From assembly GCF_945901735.1 (NCBI RefSeq), contig NZ_CAMDLM010000007.1, positions 62,001-126,000 of the forward strand: 64,000 nt of DNA, in the 5' to 3' direction. The DNA comes from Limnohabitans sp. Rim8 (GTDB lineage Bacteria > Pseudomonadota > Gammaproteobacteria > Burkholderiales > Burkholderiaceae_C). The notes below the pieces were generated by a model that saw only the letters and a list, made by a program, of their open reading frames with translations, had not been told where the DNA came from and made no database searches. The position numbers and the translations under genes are program-made. Shown here piece after piece: positions 44,033 through 52,565 of the stretch. The first letter of the stretch is position 1, and each line of letters begins with the position of its first letter.

Positions 44033-46969
44033 TCAGCTCAGGTGCTTGCCGATGATCCCGGCCAACTCGAACATGGTGGCCTGGCCTTTGCCAAACACCG
44101 CTTGCAGCTTGCTGTCGGCTTTGATCGAGCGCTTGTCGGCCGGGTCTTGCAGGTTGTTGGCCTTGATGTAGTCCCAAATTTTCTTGACCACCTCGGTGCG
44201 TGCAAAGGTGCCGTCGCCGATCACCGCCATCAAGGCTGGGCTGGGTTTGAGGGTGCCCACAGCGGCTTTGCGCGGGGTTTTTTCGGCGGCAGGCTTGACC
44301 ACTTTTTTGGCCGCGGGTTTGGCGGCTGGGGCTTTGGAGGTTTTGGCCGCCGTCTTTTTAGCCGCTGCTTTGCCAAACGGTGTCTTGGTCGCTGCGGTCT
44401 TGCGCGGCGGGTACTTCTTGCCGCCTTCGCGCGGCGCGAACTCGAAGGTGACCTTGCCCTCTTCAGGGTTCCAGGCCAACATGGCCTTGAAGCTGCGGCG
44501 CGTGCGGTTGCTGATGAACTTGTCGAGCAGGTCGGTCTTGCCAGTCGCGAGAAGTTTGACGACTTGCTCGCGCTCCACCGGTTGCTGCAAGATGATCTTG
44601 CCGGTCTTGAAGTCGCAGCTTGGCGTGGGTTGATCGTTCGTCGGCACGGATTTGCTGCACAAGTAATTGCTGCCGTGCTCGTGGACAGCGCCGCCACACT
44701 TGGGGCAAGCGCCCAATGACGCATCGGTGAACTCGACGATCTCGCCACTTTCTTCGTTCTTCTTATCGTCACCGAAGTCGAATTCGAGCTTCCAGTTCTT
44801 GTCTTCCTCGCTGTACTTGAGCGCCATCTCGGCCACAAAAGGCCAACCGGCTTTGGAGCGAAAGCCGTCCAGTGGGCCAATTTTTTTGTCGCGCATGAAC
44901 TGCTCGACTTCGGCAGGCTCGAAGGTGCGGCCTGCAGGCGTCTTGCCAAACGAGAACCCGCAGCCCTCGCTCGCACCGTCAGCGCCCGTGCAGGTGTACC
45001 TGCGGTAGTTTTCTTTCACCACGCCACCACAGGTGGGGCAAGGCGTGGTGACGGTGGCGTAGTCACCGGGCACGGTGTCGCGGTCGTACTCTTTGGCTTT
45101 CTTGACGATGTGCTCGGTCATGGCCGCGATCTCGGCCATGAAGGTGGCGCGGCTCAATTTGCCTTGCTCCATTTGGGCCAGCTTGTATTCCCATTCGCCG
45201 GTCAATTCAGGTTTGGAAAGCTCCTCCACCTGCAAACCGCGCAGCAGCGTCATGAGCTGGAAAGCCTTGGCCGTCGGGATCATCTCGCGGCCTTCGCGCA
45301 GCATGTATTTCTCGTTGATCAGACCTTCGATAATGGCGGCGCGTGTCGCGGGCGTGCCCAGGCCTTTTTCCTGCATGGCTTCGCGCAGCTCGTCGTCGTC
45401 AACCATCTTCCCCGCGCCCTCCATGGCACCCAACAGCGTGGCTTCTGAATAGCGTGCAGGTGGGCGCGTCTTCAAGCCCTTGGCCTCGACCGAGTCGACG
45501 CCGACTTGTTCACCCGGCCGCACCGGCACCAGGTTCTGGCCCTTGTCGCCGTCCTTGGCGTCTTCCACTTCTTCTGCGGCTTCTTTGCCATAAATGGCCA
45601 ACCAGCCCGGTTTGACCAGCACCTTGCCCACGGTCTTGAAGCTGTGGCCTGCGGCCACGCTGATGCGGGTGGTCACTTGGTATTCGGCGCTGGGGAAGAA
45701 CACCGCCATGAAGCGGCGCACCACCAGGTCATACAGCTTTTGCTCGGCATCTGACAAGCCGTTGGGCGCCTGCAGCGTGGGGATGATGGCGAAGTGGTCT
45801 GACACTTTCTTGTTGTCGAACACACGCGGGATCTTGCGCACGTAGTTGTTGTTCAGCGCGGTGAGCGCATGCGGGGCCAGGTGGCGCATGCCGCTGTCGG
45901 CCAGCATCTCGAAGGTTTCTTTGGCCACGGGCACGTAGTCTTCAGGCAGGTGGCGCGAGTCGGTACGCGGGTAGGTCAGGGCCTTGTGGCGTTCGTACAG
46001 GCTTTGGGCCAGCGCCAGCGTGGTCTTGGCTGAGAAGCCGAACTTGCCATTGGCCTCGCGCTGCAGACTGGTCAGGTCAAACAGGCCGGGGCTGGCTTGC
46101 GTGGTGGGCGTCGATTCTTCGGTCACCGATGCGGTCTTGCCGCGCACCGCCTGAACAATGGCTTGGGCTTCGGCAGCGGTCCATTTCCGGTCGGCCTTCT
46201 TTTCGGCGTCCTCTTCTTTTTTCCACTTCGGATCGAACCACTTGCCGGGGTAGGTGCCTGCGGTGGCAGCGAACTCGGCATGGATTTCCCAGTAATCGCG
46301 GCTGATGAATTTGCGGATTTGCTCTTCGCGCTCGACCACCACGGCCAGCGTGGGTGTTTGTACCCGGCCCACGGTGGTCAAGAAGAAGCCGCCGTCACGC
46401 GAGTTGAACGCGGTCATGGCCCGCGTGCCGTTGATGCCCACCAGCCAGTCGGCTTCAGAGCGGCTGCGGGCGGCATCGGCCAGGCCCTGCATCTGGGTGT
46501 TGGTGCGCAGGTTGTCAAAGCCGTCGCGGATGGCCTGGGGCGTCATGGACTGCAACCACAGGCGCTGCACGGGCTTGTCCAGGCTCTTGGTGCCGCCTGC
46601 GTATTGCTCGATCAGGCGGAAGATCAGCTCCCCCTCACGGCCCGCGTCACAGGCGTTGATGAGGGCGTTCACGTCCTTGCGCTTGGCCTGCTTGACCACC
46701 GCGTTCAGACGGGTCTTGGTTTTGTCCACGGGCTTCAAGTCAAAGTGCGGCGGGATCACCGGCAAATTGGCAAAGCTCCACTTGCCACGCTTGACGTCGT
46801 ATTGCTCGGGGGCCTGAATCTCCACCAAGTGGCCCACCGCGCTGGTCACCACGTATTTGTCGTTCTCGAAATGGTCGTCGTGTTTCTCGAACTTGCCCGA
46901 GGTCGGGGTCAAGGCTTTGACGATGTCTTGAGCCACCGAAGGCTTCTCTGCAATTACCAAGGTCTTCAT
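44033..46969 (-). CDS. topB: DNA topoisomerase III with basic linker and SWIB domain
   Basis: 978 residues. N-terminal Toprim (MKTLVIAEKPSVAQDIVKAL), active-site Tyr in YPRTDSRHLPEDY, then two zinc-finger segments (CPTCGGVVKENYRRYTCTGA and CPKCGGAVHEHGSNYLC). A Lys/Ala/Pro-rich linker of about 70 residues resembles histone H1 tails. The last ~70 residues (SPALMAVIGDGTFARTEVVK, IWDYIKANNLQDPADKRSIK, LQAVFG) are a SWIB/MDM2 domain. Type IA topoisomerases relax or decatenate DNA by cutting one strand. ATG 46969 is used; the divergent SET-domain gene starts 95 bases away. Confidence 0.93.
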   Translation of the reverse strand: MKTLVIAEKPSVAQDIVKALTPTSGKFEKHDDHFENDKYVVTSAVGHLVEIQAPEQYDVKRGKWSFANLPVIPPHFDLKPVDKTKTRLNAVVKQAKRKDVNALINACDAGREGELIFRLIEQYAGGTKSLDKPVQRLWLQSMTPQAIRDGFDNLRTNTQMQGLADAARSRSEADWLVGINGTRAMTAFNSRDGGFFLTTVGRVQTPTLAVVVEREEQIRKFISRDYWEIHAEFAATAGTYPGKWFDPKWKKEEDAEKKADRKWTAAEAQAIVQAVRGKTASVTEESTPTTQASPGLFDLTSLQREANGKFGFSAKTTLALAQSLYERHKALTYPRTDSRHLPEDYVPVAKETFEMLADSGMRHLAPHALTALNNNYVRKIPRVFDNKKVSDHFAIIPTLQAPNGLSDAEQKLYDLVVRRFMAVFFPSAEYQVTTRISVAAGHSFKTVGKVLVKPGWLAIYGKEAAEEVEDAKDGDKGQNLVPVRPGEQVGVDSVEAKGLKTRPPARYSEATLLGAMEGAGKMVDDDELREAMQEKGLGTPATRAAIIEGLINEKYMLREGREMIPTAKAFQLMTLLRGLQVEELSKPELTGEWEYKLAQMEQGKLSRATFMAEIAAMTEHIVKKAKEYDRDTVPGDYATVTTPCPTCGGVVKENYRRYTCTGADGASEGCGFSFGKTPAGRTFEPAEVEQFMRDKKIGPLDGFRSKAGWPFVAEMALKYSEEDKNWKLEFDFGDDKKNEESGEIVEFTDASLGACPKCGGAVHEHGSNYLCSKSVPTNDQPTPSCDFKTGKIILQQPVEREQVVKLLATGKTDLLDKFISNRTRRSFKAMLAWNPEEGKVTFEFAPREGGKKYPPRKTAATKTPFGKAAAKKTAAKTSKAPAAKPAAKKVVKPAAEKTPRKAAVGTLKPSPALMAVIGDGTFARTEVVKKIWDYIKANNLQDPADKRSIKADSKLQAVFGKGQATMFELAGIIGKHLS

Positions 46970-46989
46970 GTCATTACAATCCGTTGTCT

Positions 46990-47030
46990 CGCGTGTGCGC
47001 ACGCGCCCAGGCACGCGCTCACGCGCACGC
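46990..47030. promoter_or_regulatory. Alternating purine-pyrimidine tract in topB/SET promoter region
   Basis: Bases 46990-47006 alternate C/T with G/A without a break (CGCGTGTGCGCACGCGC), and 47020-47030 continue similarly. Such tracts adopt Z-DNA under negative supercoiling. It lies between the divergent starts of the topoisomerase and the SET-domain gene. Confidence 0.4.
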
Positions 47031-47064
47031 CCACATGAATTCACCATAACAAATTTTTAACGCC

Positions 47065-47763
47065 GTGGCCAAAATACCTGTACCCCCCCCTAGCCGTAAG
47101 ACGCCCAGCGCACCCGGTAAACGCATCCAGGTGCGGCGCTCCGGTGTTCACGGCAAAGGCGTTTTTGCCCTGCAAGACCTGGCCGAAGGCGAGACCCTGA
47201 TCGAGTACGTGGGCGAGGTCATCAGCTGGGACGAGGCGCAAGAGCGCCACCCGCACGACCCCCATGACCCCAACCACACGTTTTACTTCCATGTGAACGA
47301 AGACCGGGTGATCGATGCGCTGCACGGCGGCAACTCCTCGCGTTGGATCAACCACAGTTGCGCACCCAACTGCGAAGCCGATGAAGACAACGACCGCATT
47401 TTCATCAAGGCCATTCGCAACATCAAAGCAGGCGAAGAGCTGAACTACGACTACGGGCTCATCATCGACGAGCCCTACACCAAGAAGCTCAAGGCCGAAT
47501 ACCCTTGTTGGTGCGGCAGCGCCCTTTGCCGGGGCACGCTGCTCTCGCCCAAAGAGCGCAAGGACACGCCCAAAACGCCAAGTCAGAAAAAGTCCAAGGC
47601 CAAAGACAAAGTCAAAAACAAAGACAAAGACAAAGACAAAGTTAAATCCAAGGCCGACGGCAAGACCAAATCCAAGTCCGATGCCAAGGCCAAAGACAAA
47701 AAGAAATCCTCCAAGGCGGCTAAACCGGCCAAGGCGGACAAAACCCCCAGCCAGAAAAAGTAG
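47065..47763 (+). CDS. SET-domain lysine methyltransferase with Lys-rich tail
   Basis: 232 residues. SET domain about 20-150: SGVHGKGVFALQDLAEGETL, RWINHSCAPNCEAD (the NHSCxPN AdoMet and knot motif), AGEELNYDYG, and post-SET cysteines CWCGSALC. These enzymes transfer methyl from AdoMet to lysine. The last ~65 residues are nearly all K, A, D and S and resemble histone H1-like repeats. The GTG start at 47065 lacks a ribosome site and a run of eight C (47083-47090) lies at codons 7-9. Target unknown; its own tail or the basic linker of the adjacent topoisomerase are plausible. Confidence 0.88.
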   Translation: MAKIPVPPPSRKTPSAPGKRIQVRRSGVHGKGVFALQDLAEGETLIEYVGEVISWDEAQERHPHDPHDPNHTFYFHVNEDRVIDALHGGNSSRWINHSCAPNCEADEDNDRIFIKAIRNIKAGEELNYDYGLIIDEPYTKKLKAEYPCWCGSALCRGTLLSPKERKDTPKTPSQKKSKAKDKVKNKDKDKDKVKSKADGKTKSKSDAKAKDKKKSSKAAKPAKADKTPSQKK

Positions 47764-47834
47764 TACCAACCCGGCATGCGCCGCGACAAAGCCCGACGTC
47801 CACCTCAGTCAAGCTTGCAAGGATGCATCCACCC

Positions 47835-48587
47835 ATGACCCGCTGGCCCGCCGAAACGGTTTGGGAGCAGGTTTACCCCCTGTTGCCCGACTTCACCGTC
47901 GAGGTGTTGCCCGAGATCGATTCGAGCAACAGCGAACTCATGCGCCGCACCCGCGCGGGCCAGCACGGGCCGACCTTGTTGGTGGCCGAACGCCAAACCG
48001 CCGGCCGGGGCCGCATGGGCCGGGTGTGGCAGAGCCAGCCGGGCGACTCATTGACCTTTTCACTCAGCCTGCCGCTGTCGCCCAAAGACTGGTCAGGCCT
48101 GTCCTTGGCCGTGGGCCTGAGCCTGGCTGAAAGCCTGCACCCCGATGTGGGCCTGAAGTGGCCCAACGATTTGTGGTTTCAAGACCGCAAACTCGGCGGC
48201 ATCTTGGTCGAGGCCGCCAGCATGGGCGGCCGCAGCCAGGTCGTGGTGGGCGTGGGCCTGAACATTCGGCCGCGCGACGCACAGGGGCTGAACACGCCGC
48301 CAGCGGCCCTCACCGAGTTGTTGCCCGAGCTGACCGCGCCGGCTTGCTTGGCGCGGGTGGCGTTGCCCCTGGTCCAGACCCTGCTGGCTTTTGCAGCCCA
48401 TGGTTTTGCCCCTTTGCAAAGCGGTTTTGACGCCCGTGATGTGCTCAAGGGCCGACGTGTGCACACCAGCGATGGCCAGCAAGGCGTGGCGCTGGGGGTG
48501 GGCCCTGGGGGTGCGTTACGATTGCAAACCGAAATCGGCGTGCAGGACATCCACAGCGCCGAGATCAGCGTACGACCCTTGACCTGA
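47835..48587 (+). CDS. birA: Biotin-[acetyl-CoA-carboxylase] ligase
   Basis: About 250 residues. AERQTAGRGRMGRVWQSQPG (biotinyl-AMP loop), LKWPNDLWFQDRKLGGILVE and VVVGVGLNI are diagnostic. It activates biotin and attaches it to carboxyl carrier protein. There is no N-terminal DNA-binding domain, so it is the monofunctional form. ATG 47835 has AAGGA about eleven bases upstream; ATG 47823 is too close to it. Followed by a small membrane protein gene 14 bases later. Confidence 0.93.
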   Translation: MTRWPAETVWEQVYPLLPDFTVEVLPEIDSSNSELMRRTRAGQHGPTLLVAERQTAGRGRMGRVWQSQPGDSLTFSLSLPLSPKDWSGLSLAVGLSLAESLHPDVGLKWPNDLWFQDRKLGGILVEAASMGGRSQVVVGVGLNIRPRDAQGLNTPPAALTELLPELTAPACLARVALPLVQTLLAFAAHGFAPLQSGFDARDVLKGRRVHTSDGQQGVALGVGPGGALRLQTEIGVQDIHSAEISVRPLT

Positions 48588-48601
48588 CGGGACCTTGCAA
48601 G

Positions 48602-48913
48602 ATGTTGAAATATTGGCTGGCGCTTTTGCTGTTGCTCAATGCCGCTGTGCTGGCGTGGCAATGGGATGCGTTTGCGCGTTGGGGCCATGGACCCAACGCA
48701 CATCGCGAACCTGAGCGGCTGCAGCAACAAGTGCGGCCCGAAGCCCTGAAGTTCGAGGTCATGCCGCCTGCTTCGGCAACGGCCACCCTTCCCGCCTTGC
48801 CAGACGCCAACGCCTTACCCCCAGCCGCCGATGCCAGCGCCCCAGTTGCCGCCAGCCCAGCGGCCGTGTTGCCTGCACCCGCCTCGTCGGCCCCGCAGGC
48901 TGTACCCCGATGA
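48602..48913 (+). CDS. Small single-span membrane protein, Ala/Pro-rich
   Basis: 103 residues: one membrane segment (YWLALLLLLNAAVLAWQW) at the N-terminus, then a charged segment, then a long Ala/Pro-rich tail. No domain is recognised. It follows birA by 14 bases. Its N-terminus resembles that of SPOR-domain proteins near birA in Burkholderiales, but no SPOR domain is present here, so it may be shortened. Function unknown. Confidence 0.7.
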   Translation: MLKYWLALLLLLNAAVLAWQWDAFARWGHGPNAHREPERLQQQVRPEALKFEVMPPASATATLPALPDANALPPAADASAPVAASPAAVLPAPASSAPQAVPR

Positions 48914-48937
48914 TCTTTTTTTCCCGGAGATGAACCC

Positions 48938-49597
48938 ATGAGTTTGAAGCTTTACTTTGCCCCAGGCGCTTGTTCATTTGTGCCCCATGTGTTGCTGGAG
49001 ATGAGTGGTGCCGAGTTCGAGCCCAGCATGGTCAAGCTGCACAAGGGCGAACAAAACAGCGCCGAATACCAGGCCATCAACCCGCGCGCTCAGGTGCCCG
49101 TGTTGGTGAGTGCGGGCCATCCGATCACGCAAATTTTGGCCATCGTGCTGCACCTCGATCAAATTTTTCCGCAGATGGGCTTTTTCCCGACCGAGCCCAT
49201 GGCCCGCGCTCGGGCGCTGTCCACCCTGGCTTGGATGAACAACACCGTGCACCCGACCTTCACGCACATCTTCATGCCGCAAAAGTTCTCGGACCAGCCT
49301 GAGGTGCAGGCCGCCCTCAAGCCTTACAATACGCAGCTCTTTCGCAGCATGCTGGGTGAACTGCAAGGCCTGGTTCAAGCCGCCGCCAGCCAAGGCCAGC
49401 GCTGGCTGAGCGGTGATCGTTTGGGCCCACTCGACGCCTACAGCCTCACGCTCATCCGCTGGGGCACCCTCGCGGGCATCGCACCCGAGGCGCATCCCGC
49501 CCTGTGGGACTTTGTTCAGAAGGTCGCGGCCGAGCCTGCTGTGGCCCGCGTGATGGCGCGTGAGCGCTTGCAGCTGAACATGGGCGCGCCCGCCTGA
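48938..49597 (+). CDS. Glutathione S-transferase family protein
   Basis: 219 residues. N-terminal thioredoxin-like part (KLYFAPGACSFVPHVLLEMS, then INPRAQVPVLVSAGHPITQI with the cis-Pro) and a helical C-terminal domain. The CSFVPH segment resembles beta-class bacterial GSTs that use Cys or Ser near residue 10. GGAG precedes ATG 48938. Substrate unknown; likely detoxification. Stands between birA and the convergent sensor kinase. Confidence 0.88.
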   Translation: MSLKLYFAPGACSFVPHVLLEMSGAEFEPSMVKLHKGEQNSAEYQAINPRAQVPVLVSAGHPITQILAIVLHLDQIFPQMGFFPTEPMARARALSTLAWMNNTVHPTFTHIFMPQKFSDQPEVQAALKPYNTQLFRSMLGELQGLVQAAASQGQRWLSGDRLGPLDAYSLTLIRWGTLAGIAPEAHPALWDFVQKVAAEPAVARVMARERLQLNMGAPA

Positions 49598-49632
49598 ACC
49601 CAGCCCGTCGCGCCCACCCTGCACCCGCTCAC

Positions 49633-51093
49633 TCAGCCCATCCCAAAGCGCAAAGTAAAGCACGCACCGGGCCAGGTTTGGCCCGGGTGGGCCATGTCGA
49701 TGCTCACGGTTGCACCGTGCTGCTGGGCAATGCCCTTGACGATGGGCAGGCCCAGACCGGAGCCGTCCACATTGGTACCCAGGGCGCGGTAAAAGGGCTG
49801 GAACACCAAATCGCGCTCGGGCAAGGGAATGCCAGGCCCGTTGTCTTCGACCTGCATCACCAACGCCTTGCTGTAGGGGTCGACCAGCACCCGCACCGTG
49901 ATCACGCCTTGGCGCTCGGGCGTGCTGGGCGTGTAGTGGATGGCGTTTTCCACCAAGTTGCGCACCATCTCCTTGAGCAGCGTGGGGTTGCCCTGCACCT
50001 GTGCACCCGGTGTGCCCACTTCCACCCCTTCATAGCCCAGGTCCAGCCCCTTGTCCATGGCGCGCGGCAGGCAGTCTTGCAACACATCGCTGCTCAGGGC
50101 CGCCATGTCGCACGATTGCAAGGGCAAGTGGGTGCCGCCGCCTTCTGCGCGGGCCAGCGACAACAACTGGTTCACTGTGTGCGTGGCCTGCACGCTGGCG
50201 CGACCGATTTGCTGCAAGGACGTTTTCAGGTCTTCTTCGCTCGAGCCCGAGCGTTGCGCCAAATCGGCCTGCATGCGCAAACCGGCCAAGGGGGTTTTCA
50301 GTTGGTGAGCGGCATCGGCCAAAAAACGTTTTTGCGTGGCGATCGAGTCTTTCAGGCGCTCCAGCAAATCGTTGACGGACACCACCAGAGGGGCCACCTC
50401 CATCGGCACCGCTTTGTCGTCCAGTGGGCTCAGATCGTCTGGTTTGCGTGCACGGATGCGTTCTTCCAGTTGTTTCAGGGGCTTGATGCCGCGCACCAGG
50501 GCCAGCCACACCAAAAGCACCGCCAGCGGCAGCAAGGCAAATTGGGGCAGCATCACGCCCTTGATGATTTCAGCGGCCAGCACCGAGCGTTTTTCGCGCG
50601 TCTCGGCCACTTGCACCAAGGCCGGTGGTGTGCCCTTGGCGTCCAGCCGGATCCAGGTGTAGGCCACGCGCACGTCCAGACCCCGCATTTCGTCGTCCCG
50701 AATGTGCACTTGGTAACTGCTGCCCCTGACCTGGTTGGGTTTGGGCAAGGGCAGGTCGCGGTCGCCACTCAGATGCTCGCCCCGGCCGCCCAGCACCTGG
50801 TAGTACACCAGATCGGTTTCGTCGGCGCGCAGCAGCTCGCTGGCCGGCTGCGGCAGGCTGAATTGCACCTGTTGATCGGGCCCCATGCGGACCTGTTGGG
50901 CCAGGGCTTGCACGTTGTAGACCAGGGCCCGGTCGAAGGGTTTGTTGGCCAGACCTTGCGCCACCAACCAGGTCAGCGCCAGACTGATGGGCCACAGCAA
51001 GAGCAGCGGCGTCAGCATCCAGTCGAGAATTTCGCCAAACAGGGAGCGTTGCTCGCGCTTGAAGACCCGGATGTTCCAGCCCTTGGATTTCAT
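49633..51093 (-). CDS. Sensor histidine kinase, TctE-like
   Basis: 486 residues. N-terminal membrane segment (LTPLLLLWPISLALTWLVA), a 2CSK_N-type periplasmic sensor, second membrane segment near 185-205, a HAMP-like linker, the His box DAAHQLKTPLAGLRMQADLA, then NLVENAIHYTPSTP and DNGPGIPLPERD with GSGLGLPIV. It phosphorylates the response regulator encoded just upstream. TctE relatives sense tricarboxylates and regulate their uptake; the signal here is unknown. Confidence 0.92.
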   Translation of the reverse strand: MKSKGWNIRVFKREQRSLFGEILDWMLTPLLLLWPISLALTWLVAQGLANKPFDRALVYNVQALAQQVRMGPDQQVQFSLPQPASELLRADETDLVYYQVLGGRGEHLSGDRDLPLPKPNQVRGSSYQVHIRDDEMRGLDVRVAYTWIRLDAKGTPPALVQVAETREKRSVLAAEIIKGVMLPQFALLPLAVLLVWLALVRGIKPLKQLEERIRARKPDDLSPLDDKAVPMEVAPLVVSVNDLLERLKDSIATQKRFLADAAHQLKTPLAGLRMQADLAQRSGSSEEDLKTSLQQIGRASVQATHTVNQLLSLARAEGGGTHLPLQSCDMAALSSDVLQDCLPRAMDKGLDLGYEGVEVGTPGAQVQGNPTLLKEMVRNLVENAIHYTPSTPERQGVITVRVLVDPYSKALVMQVEDNGPGIPLPERDLVFQPFYRALGTNVDGSGLGLPIVKGIAQQHGATVSIDMAHPGQTWPGACFTLRFGMG

Positions 51094-51128
51094 GGCTTCA
51101 GGGCTTGATGTGTGCAGGAGTCCAGGCC

Positions 51129-51803
51129 TTAACCCGGGATCTTTTCGAGGCAGTAACCCAGTCCGCGCACCGTGGCGATGCGGATCGGGCCTTTTTCGAT
51201 TTTCTTGCGCAAGCGGTGGATGTACACCTCGATCGCATTGTTGCTGACCTCTTCACCCCACTCGCACAGGCGCTCGACCAACTGGTCTTTGCTGACCAAG
51301 CGGCCTGCACGTTGCAGCAACACCTCCAGCAGGCCCAACTCACGGGCCGACAGCTCGACCATCTTCCCGTCGATGGTGGCCACGCGACCGGACTGGTCGT
51401 ACACCAACGGGCCGTGCTTGATCTGCGAGGTGGCACCGCCCATGCCACGGCGGGTGAGGGCGCGCACACGGGCTTCAAGCTCTTGCAGGCTGAAGGGTTT
51501 GGCCATGTAATCGTCGGCCCCGTAGTCCAGGCCTTTGACGCGTTCTTCCACACTGTCGGCGGCGGTGAGGATCAAGACCGGCAGGGTCGAGCCGCGGGCG
51601 CGCAGCCGCTTGAGCACCTCAAGGCCATGCATTTTGGGCAAGCCCAAGTCCAGGATCAGCAAATCGAATTCGCTGTTGGTCATCATGGCCGCATCGGCTT
51701 CGCTGCCGCTGGCCACGTGGTCCACTGCAGCGCCTGCGTTGCGCAAAGTGCGCAACAAACCGTCCGCAAGCACTTGATCATCTTCGGCAATCAGAATCCG
51801 CAT
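51129..51803 (-). CDS. OmpR-type response regulator, TctD-like
   Basis: 224 residues. Receiver domain MRILIAEDDQVLADGLLRTL with phospho-acceptor Asp in LLILDLGLP, and C-terminal winged helix with NAIEVYIHRLRKKIEKGPIR. ATG 51803 has a CAGGAGAC ribosome site. The kinase gene follows 35 bases later, so the pair is an operon. Confidence 0.93.
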   Translation of the reverse strand: MRILIAEDDQVLADGLLRTLRNAGAAVDHVASGSEADAAMMTNSEFDLLILDLGLPKMHGLEVLKRLRARGSTLPVLILTAADSVEERVKGLDYGADDYMAKPFSLQELEARVRALTRRGMGGATSQIKHGPLVYDQSGRVATIDGKMVELSARELGLLEVLLQRAGRLVSKDQLVERLCEWGEEVSNNAIEVYIHRLRKKIEKGPIRIATVRGLGYCLEKIPG

Positions 51804-51920
51804 GGTTGTCTCCTGTTGTTGTGGTCGCGGCGCGGCGCCGTCTTTCTCGGCGTCCTGTGCCGACGGTTTCATTCTAGTGTCAGGTCTGTACCTTGCGCCC
51901 CGCTGAACGCGGTCTTGGCA

Positions 51921-52424
51921 TCAATGGGCGTAGGCTTCCAGCCCCAGCGCCACCACGGTGGCGACATCTTTGCCCACCGCTTCGCGAAATTCGGCTTCGG
52001 CCTGGGCTACCGCGTCCTTGAAGGCTTGCAACCAGGCCAGGCCGACCGGCGTGAACACCACGCGCCGGGCACGGGCGTCCAACGGGTCTGCTTCGCGCCG
52101 CACCAAGCCCCAGGCGGTGCACTGGTCCACCAAGTCCCCCATGGCCTGTTTGCTCATGCCCGCTGCATGGGCCAGATCGGTCAGGCGTGAGCCTTGCAAA
52201 GCCAGATGGCGGGTGATGTGCACATGCGCGGCGCTGATTTGGTCACGCGCGGCCAAGTTGGCCAGCGCCAGCGGCACACCCTCGTTGCCCGCCATCAGGT
52301 GCAGCACGCGTTCGTCAAAGCGCCGCATGGCGTGGCCCAGCAAGCGTCCCAGATGGGTTTCTCGCCAGCGGTCATCCTGCAAAAAGGCAGGGCTCAGGCG
52401 GTTGGAATCGGTGTTGTCTGGCAT
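51921..52424 (-). CDS. MarR-family regulator
   Basis: 167 residues. The winged helix includes ITRHLALQGSRLTDLAHAAG, MSKQAMGDLVDQCTAWGLVR and the wing READPLDARARRVVFTPVGL. MarR proteins are dimeric repressors released by small phenolic or oxidising ligands. ATG 52424 is used; a TTG six codons earlier is possible. It is divergent from recA, with an array of ACTGT/ACAGT half-sites in between, which may be its own operator. Confidence 0.9.
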   Translation of the reverse strand: MPDNTDSNRLSPAFLQDDRWRETHLGRLLGHAMRRFDERVLHLMAGNEGVPLALANLAARDQISAAHVHITRHLALQGSRLTDLAHAAGMSKQAMGDLVDQCTAWGLVRREADPLDARARRVVFTPVGLAWLQAFKDAVAQAEAEFREAVGKDVATVVALGLEAYAH

Positions 52425-52455
52425 GCCAGAATGATAAGGCAAACTGACTAAAAAT

Positions 52456-52492
52456 ACTGTTTACAGTTTTATACAGTTCGTTTACAGTACTG
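52456..52492. promoter_or_regulatory. Array of ACTGT/ACAGT half-sites between marR and recA
   Basis: ACTGT at 52456, ACAGT at 52463, 52473 and 52484, then ACTGT at 52489 lie in a 40-base AT-rich stretch. ACTGT-TT-ACAGT at 52456-52467 is itself nearly symmetric. The array adjoins the LexA box and could bind the MarR protein, LexA or both. Confidence 0.5.
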
Positions 52493-52507
52493 TTCACGCA
52501 TCCAGTA
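52488..52507 (+). promoter_or_regulatory. LexA box of recA
   Basis: TACTGTTCACGCATCCAGTA is a symmetric TACTG-N10-CAGTA site 59 bases before the recA start, matching the form of the E. coli recA SOS box. It predicts SOS induction of recA-recX. Confidence 0.82.
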
Positions 52508-52565
52508 AACAGCACATCACTGCTGAGCCCGATGTCCCAACCCATTGATATTCAAGGAGATTCTC

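Noticed and set aside
47577..47762. Lysine-rich tail of the SET protein as a DNA tandem repeat
   Set aside because: Repeats of AAAGACAAAG-like sequence are short and imperfect; best read as coding low complexity.
49678..51108. 476-codon open frame antisense to the sensor kinase
   Set aside because: The kinase motifs on the other strand are unmistakable; this frame is a composition shadow rich in His and Gln.
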